DNA of 8,032 nt, from NCBI GenBank assembly GCA_963978155.1, contig CAXBRK010000090.1, positions 1 to 8,032 on the forward strand. The letters are read 5' to 3'. Below are positions 5,757 through 8,032 of this stretch, one piece after another. The notes beneath the pieces are model-generated. The model was given only the letters and a program-made list of their open reading frames with translations. It ran no database searches and had not been told where the DNA came from. This DNA comes from UBA8653 sp963978155. GTDB taxonomy: Bacteria; Planctomycetota; Phycisphaerae; Phycisphaerales; SM1A02. How positions within the stretch are numbered: position 1 is the stretch's first letter; each line of letters starts with the position of its first letter. The translations under genes and the position numbers were made by a program.

Positions 5757-6578
5757 TCAGCGTCCACCGTCGCTGGTTTGGTAATCCCCACCCGCCTGTC
5801 GGTCCGCCACGGTTTGAATCCATGTTTGGGCCATGGTCGCCAGTGGCGAAACGCCATCGACCATGGGGGGGGCAAAACTGGGCTGCTTCGGGGTGAGTCC
5901 AAGCAAGTCGGCGGTCACCACAATTTGTCCGTCGCAGTCGGGCCCGGCGCCGCAACCGATCAACGGCAGCGTGGTGTTCTCACGAATCGCTTGGGCGGCT
6001 TCTGGTGTGGCGGCTTCGAGAAGCAGCATCACGGCCCCGGCGTCTTCCATATTTTTTGCGGTGTCAGCCAGAAGTTGCCGATCGGCTGCGGTCTTCCCCG
6101 CCACGCGGTAGCCGCCAGCACGCTTCACATGTTGGGGACGGCATCCCAGATGTGGCACGGTGGCGATTCCGGCATCGGCCATGGTTTTGATCCAACCGGT
6201 TCGGCTGGCATCCATTTCAATTTTGACCGCATCAGCGCCACCTTCGGTGACAAATCGAGCGGCGGCGCGCAAAGCGTCTTCCTCGGTCAGGGCGGCCAAG
6301 AATGGAAGATCCGCCATCACGAAAACGCCCGGAGCGCCACGGCGCACCGCGGCGGTCAACGCCACCATGATGTCCAAGGGCACGTGGGTCGTATCGGGGT
6401 AGCCCAAGGCGACCTGGGCCAATGAGTCGCCCACCAACAACAACGGGATGCCCGCGGCAGCGAGGTGACCAGCCGTCAACGCGTCATATGCCGTCAAGCA
6501 GGCAAATGGCGCTTCGTCAGGTTCCCGTCGGCGGAAGCTGCGAAGGCTGGGGCGTGGAGCTTGTTCGGCCGTACTCAT
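5757..6578 (-). CDS. panB: 3-methyl-2-oxobutanoate hydroxymethyltransferase (ketopantoate hydroxymethyltransferase)
   Basis: 273 residues (E. coli PanB has 264). It transfers a hydroxymethyl group from 5,10-methylene-tetrahydrofolate to 2-oxoisovalerate, giving ketopantoate, the first committed step to pantothenate and CoA; it is a Mg-dependent cytoplasmic TIM-barrel enzyme. Conserved landmarks are LTAYD (28-32), LLVGDSL with metal ligand Asp51, HTAAVRRGAP-like LTAAVRRGAP (74-83), MADLPF with metal ligand Asp90, VKIE with Lys119, PHLGCRPQ with His143, GGYRVAGKT (155-163), catalytic Glu188 in LLLEAATPE, and GCGAGPDCDGQI (208-219). The start ATG at 6578 has a weak ribosome site; a second ATG 9 nt upstream is out of frame and stops at once. 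It lies 23 nt after the preceding gene and 2 nt before htrA, so it is clearly in an operon. A run of eight C on the coding strand (5865-5872) encodes Ala-Pro-Pro at 236-238 and could slip. panC is not visible. Confidence 0.97.
   Translation of the reverse strand: MSTAEQAPRPSLRSFRRREPDEAPFACLTAYDALTAGHLAAAGIPLLLVGDSLAQVALGYPDTTHVPLDIMVALTAAVRRGAPGVFVMADLPFLAALTEEDALRAAARFVTEGGADAVKIEMDASRTGWIKTMADAGIATVPHLGCRPQHVKRAGGYRVAGKTAADRQLLADTAKNMEDAGAVMLLLEAATPEAAQAIRENTTLPLIGCGAGPDCDGQIVVTADLLGLTPKQPSFAPPMVDGVSPLATMAQTWIQTVADRQAGGDYQTSDGGR
5763..5768 (-). promoter_or_regulatory. ribosome-binding site of htrA inside the end of panB
   Basis: GGTGGA on the minus strand, 8 nt before the ATG at 5754. It supports that ATG over the longer open frame reaching back into panB. 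Confidence 0.5.
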
Positions 6579-6601
6579 ACGTTCATGGTACGAAGGAACG
6601 C

Positions 6602-8032
6602 TTAGCCTTCCGACACCAAGACGCCAACTTCTGAAAGTTGCATCGGGGTCAAAAGATCACGCAGACCACGGAGGGCCCGCTGGTTGGCCTCGGTCCGACG
6701 GAACCGAATGGTGTCCAGTTCTCGCTGTTGTTCCATGCGTCGAACCCAGCCGGACCGGCCTTCTGCGGGCTCTTCCGATTCGTGGCGGTCCATGGCATCT
6801 GACATTTCCAGCGAAGTGGGACTCCAGACATTTCGCCACGTTTCCAAAAGATCCGCAACTTGTTCCCGGACCCCGGGGGAAAGGTCTTTCAGGGAAGACG
6901 CTCGGAGCAACGCAGATTCTGGTGAATCTTTATCGATCCAGACTTCGGGGCGTGTGAGTTTGGCCAAATCACGCCGCAAGCTTTCGGCCGCCTCCGGCGC
7001 CATCGCTTTGGTGACGGAGCGAATGATGTCTTCGTTCTGCTCTCGAACGGTTTCGTCGTATTCCCGCAGATCACTCACCTTGGTGCGAGAGACTTCACTC
7101 AGGGCCGAGCCGATGGACTCCCACACCCTGCGGTCCGCAGGATCGCCCACTTCGGTCAATACGTTGGCGATGGCCCGTTGCCCGGCATCGACAGCTTCCA
7201 GCTTGGATTCCCAGCGCATCTGGAAGGTGTTGGTGAGTTCTTCACCGAACGTGGCCTCGGCCATGGCGGCCGATTCGGGCTGGCGCACCACGAGCATGGC
7301 GATCGCATCGGAAGGGTTGGCTTTGGGAAGATCGAGACCAGACAAAATGCGATCGGTCCCAGAGGCGGTCAGTCCTCGGGCGGCCAGGCGTTGTCGGTTT
7401 CGGATGCCGCGAAGGACGGCAAATCGGGATCGCTCCTCGTCGCTTTCCACGACGACGGCGTTCAAAAGATCAAACAAGTCGTTGTCAAGACGGCCTTGCA
7501 CTTCGGCCAACGTTCGGCGGGCATCTGAAAGTTCTCCAATTTCGGAAGTGGTTGGTCCCTCAAGGCCGCGTTCACGATCCCAGTTCCATTGGGTCGCGCG
7601 GGTCTCCACGATCTGCTTGAGCGCTTCGGTGACTTCGGCGTTCCAGTCCAGTTGATAGGACTCGTGGAAGGTTTGGACAGTGCTGAAGGTGTCTTCATCT
7701 GCGGAGGGGCGCACAAATCGGATGCCGTCCATCAGGGCCGAAAGTCCCATGGGTCCAGACAAGAAGCCATCCGGTCCTTCGGCCGGGATCGCCATGTCAA
7801 ACAGGACGGTCATCGGAGTGGGCCCAGCCTTGACTTTGAGGGTGGCTTTGGGCTCCGGAGCTTGCATGCGCGGTCCACCACGTCGACGGCGGTCTGCTTG
7901 TTGGTTCCGGTCGTTGAGCTTCTCGTAACGCGATTCACCAATCAGCATGGTCAACTCTTCGATGGCGCGTTCGGCAATGGTTTCCTGCTTCTCTTCGAGG
8001 GTGTCGGGAATGCCGCCCCCACCACGGCCGCG
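6602..8032 (-). CDS. hypothetical protein, helical and charged (5' end beyond window)
   Basis: The frame is open to the right edge, so the N-terminus is missing; 476 residues are visible, ending at a TAA (6602-6604). A TTG at 7954 and an ATG at 7948 are in frame, but coding-like sequence (GGIPDTLEEKQETIAERAIE) continues upstream to the edge, so the true start is probably outside. I do not recognise the family. The visible part begins with an Arg/Gly run (RGRGGGG), a charged helix, then RNQQADRRRRGGPR, a likely disordered basic stretch. Pro/Gly-rich sequence follows, and the rest is Glu/Arg/Ala/Leu-rich and looks mostly helical: TEALKQIVETRATQ, ARRTLAEVQGRLDNDLFDLL, LEAVDAGQRAIANVLTEV, YDETVREQNEDIIRSVTKAM. 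Two segments resemble each other in style (LSDARRTLAEVQ and LREYDETVREQ), but no clear repeat is evident. There is no membrane segment in the visible part; a signal peptide could lie beyond the edge. It is the first visible gene of the panB-htrA-thyA-clpP-clpP cluster and is 23 nt from panB. Confidence 0.8.
   Translation of the reverse strand, partial: RGRGGGGIPDTLEEKQETIAERAIEELTMLIGESRYEKLNDRNQQADRRRRGGPRMQAPEPKATLKVKAGPTPMTVLFDMAIPAEGPDGFLSGPMGLSALMDGIRFVRPSADEDTFSTVQTFHESYQLDWNAEVTEALKQIVETRATQWNWDRERGLEGPTTSEIGELSDARRTLAEVQGRLDNDLFDLLNAVVVESDEERSRFAVLRGIRNRQRLAARGLTASGTDRILSGLDLPKANPSDAIAMLVVRQPESAAMAEATFGEELTNTFQMRWESKLEAVDAGQRAIANVLTEVGDPADRRVWESIGSALSEVSRTKVSDLREYDETVREQNEDIIRSVTKAMAPEAAESLRRDLAKLTRPEVWIDKDSPESALLRASSLKDLSPGVREQVADLLETWRNVWSPTSLEMSDAMDRHESEEPAEGRSGWVRRMEQQRELDTIRFRRTEANQRALRGLRDLLTPMQLSEVGVLVSEG

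Noticed and set aside
5755..5955. Longer HtrA start at 5955, adding 67 residues
   Set aside because: The added stretch lies inside panB in another frame and is Arg/Trp/Pro-rich without homology-like features. The ATG at 5754 has a ribosome site and directly precedes the membrane anchor.
6684..7655. Plus-strand frame of 323 codons opposite the right-hand hypothetical gene
   Set aside because: Ser/Arg-rich translation typical of an antisense shadow. The minus-strand frame is longer, balanced in composition and co-directional with the operon.
7954..7954. Start of the right-hand hypothetical protein at the TTG at 7954 or ATG at 7948
   Set aside because: The same frame continues open and protein-like to the window edge, so these are more likely internal codons.

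Overview
The window looks like a compact stretch of bacterial core chromosome, moderately GC-rich by eye. The protein style suggests Planctomycetota, perhaps Phycisphaerae: a RibBA-type fusion, two tandem ClpP paralogues and unrecognised Arg/Glu/Ala-rich proteins. That assignment is inference from general resemblance. I see no rRNA, tRNA, CRISPR array, insertion sequence or phage gene.

Layout. On the minus strand, reading from the right edge to 2511, six genes are packed head to tail: an unrecognised protein (its N-terminus lies beyond the right edge), panB, a membrane-anchored HtrA/DegS-like protease, thyA, and two clpP genes. Gaps are about 23, 2, 20 and 54 nt, then a 4-nt overlap between the clpP genes, so they probably form one transcription unit. 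On the plus strand, 1304-2509 holds a ribBA-type gene converging on clpP with one base between the stop codons. Leftward and divergent from it lie a hypothetical gene (612-1280) and, 28 nt further on, a beta-class DNA methyltransferase (583 down to the left edge, C-terminus missing).

How the genes work together. PanB (pantothenate/CoA) and ThyA (dTMP) both consume 5,10-methylene-tetrahydrofolate. HtrA and the ClpP pair cover protein quality control outside the membrane and in the cytoplasm. RibB supplies the four-carbon unit of riboflavin.

Most notable observations. (1) The GTP cyclohydrolase II half of the RibBA protein has lost all three zinc cysteines and the catalytic loop, resembling the RibBX variant known from Proteobacteria, and the DHBP synthase half has Gln in place of a metal-binding His. 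(2) The two ClpPs look complementary: one has the canonical N-terminus but a Ser-His-Asn triad, the other a full Ser-His-Asp triad but an atypical N-terminus. This suggests a hetero-oligomeric protease. (3) Smaller signals: a C8 run in panB that forms a slippery heptamer leading into the htrA frame, a hairpin over the thyA ribosome-binding region, and a near-palindrome centred on the ribBA/clpP convergence point.
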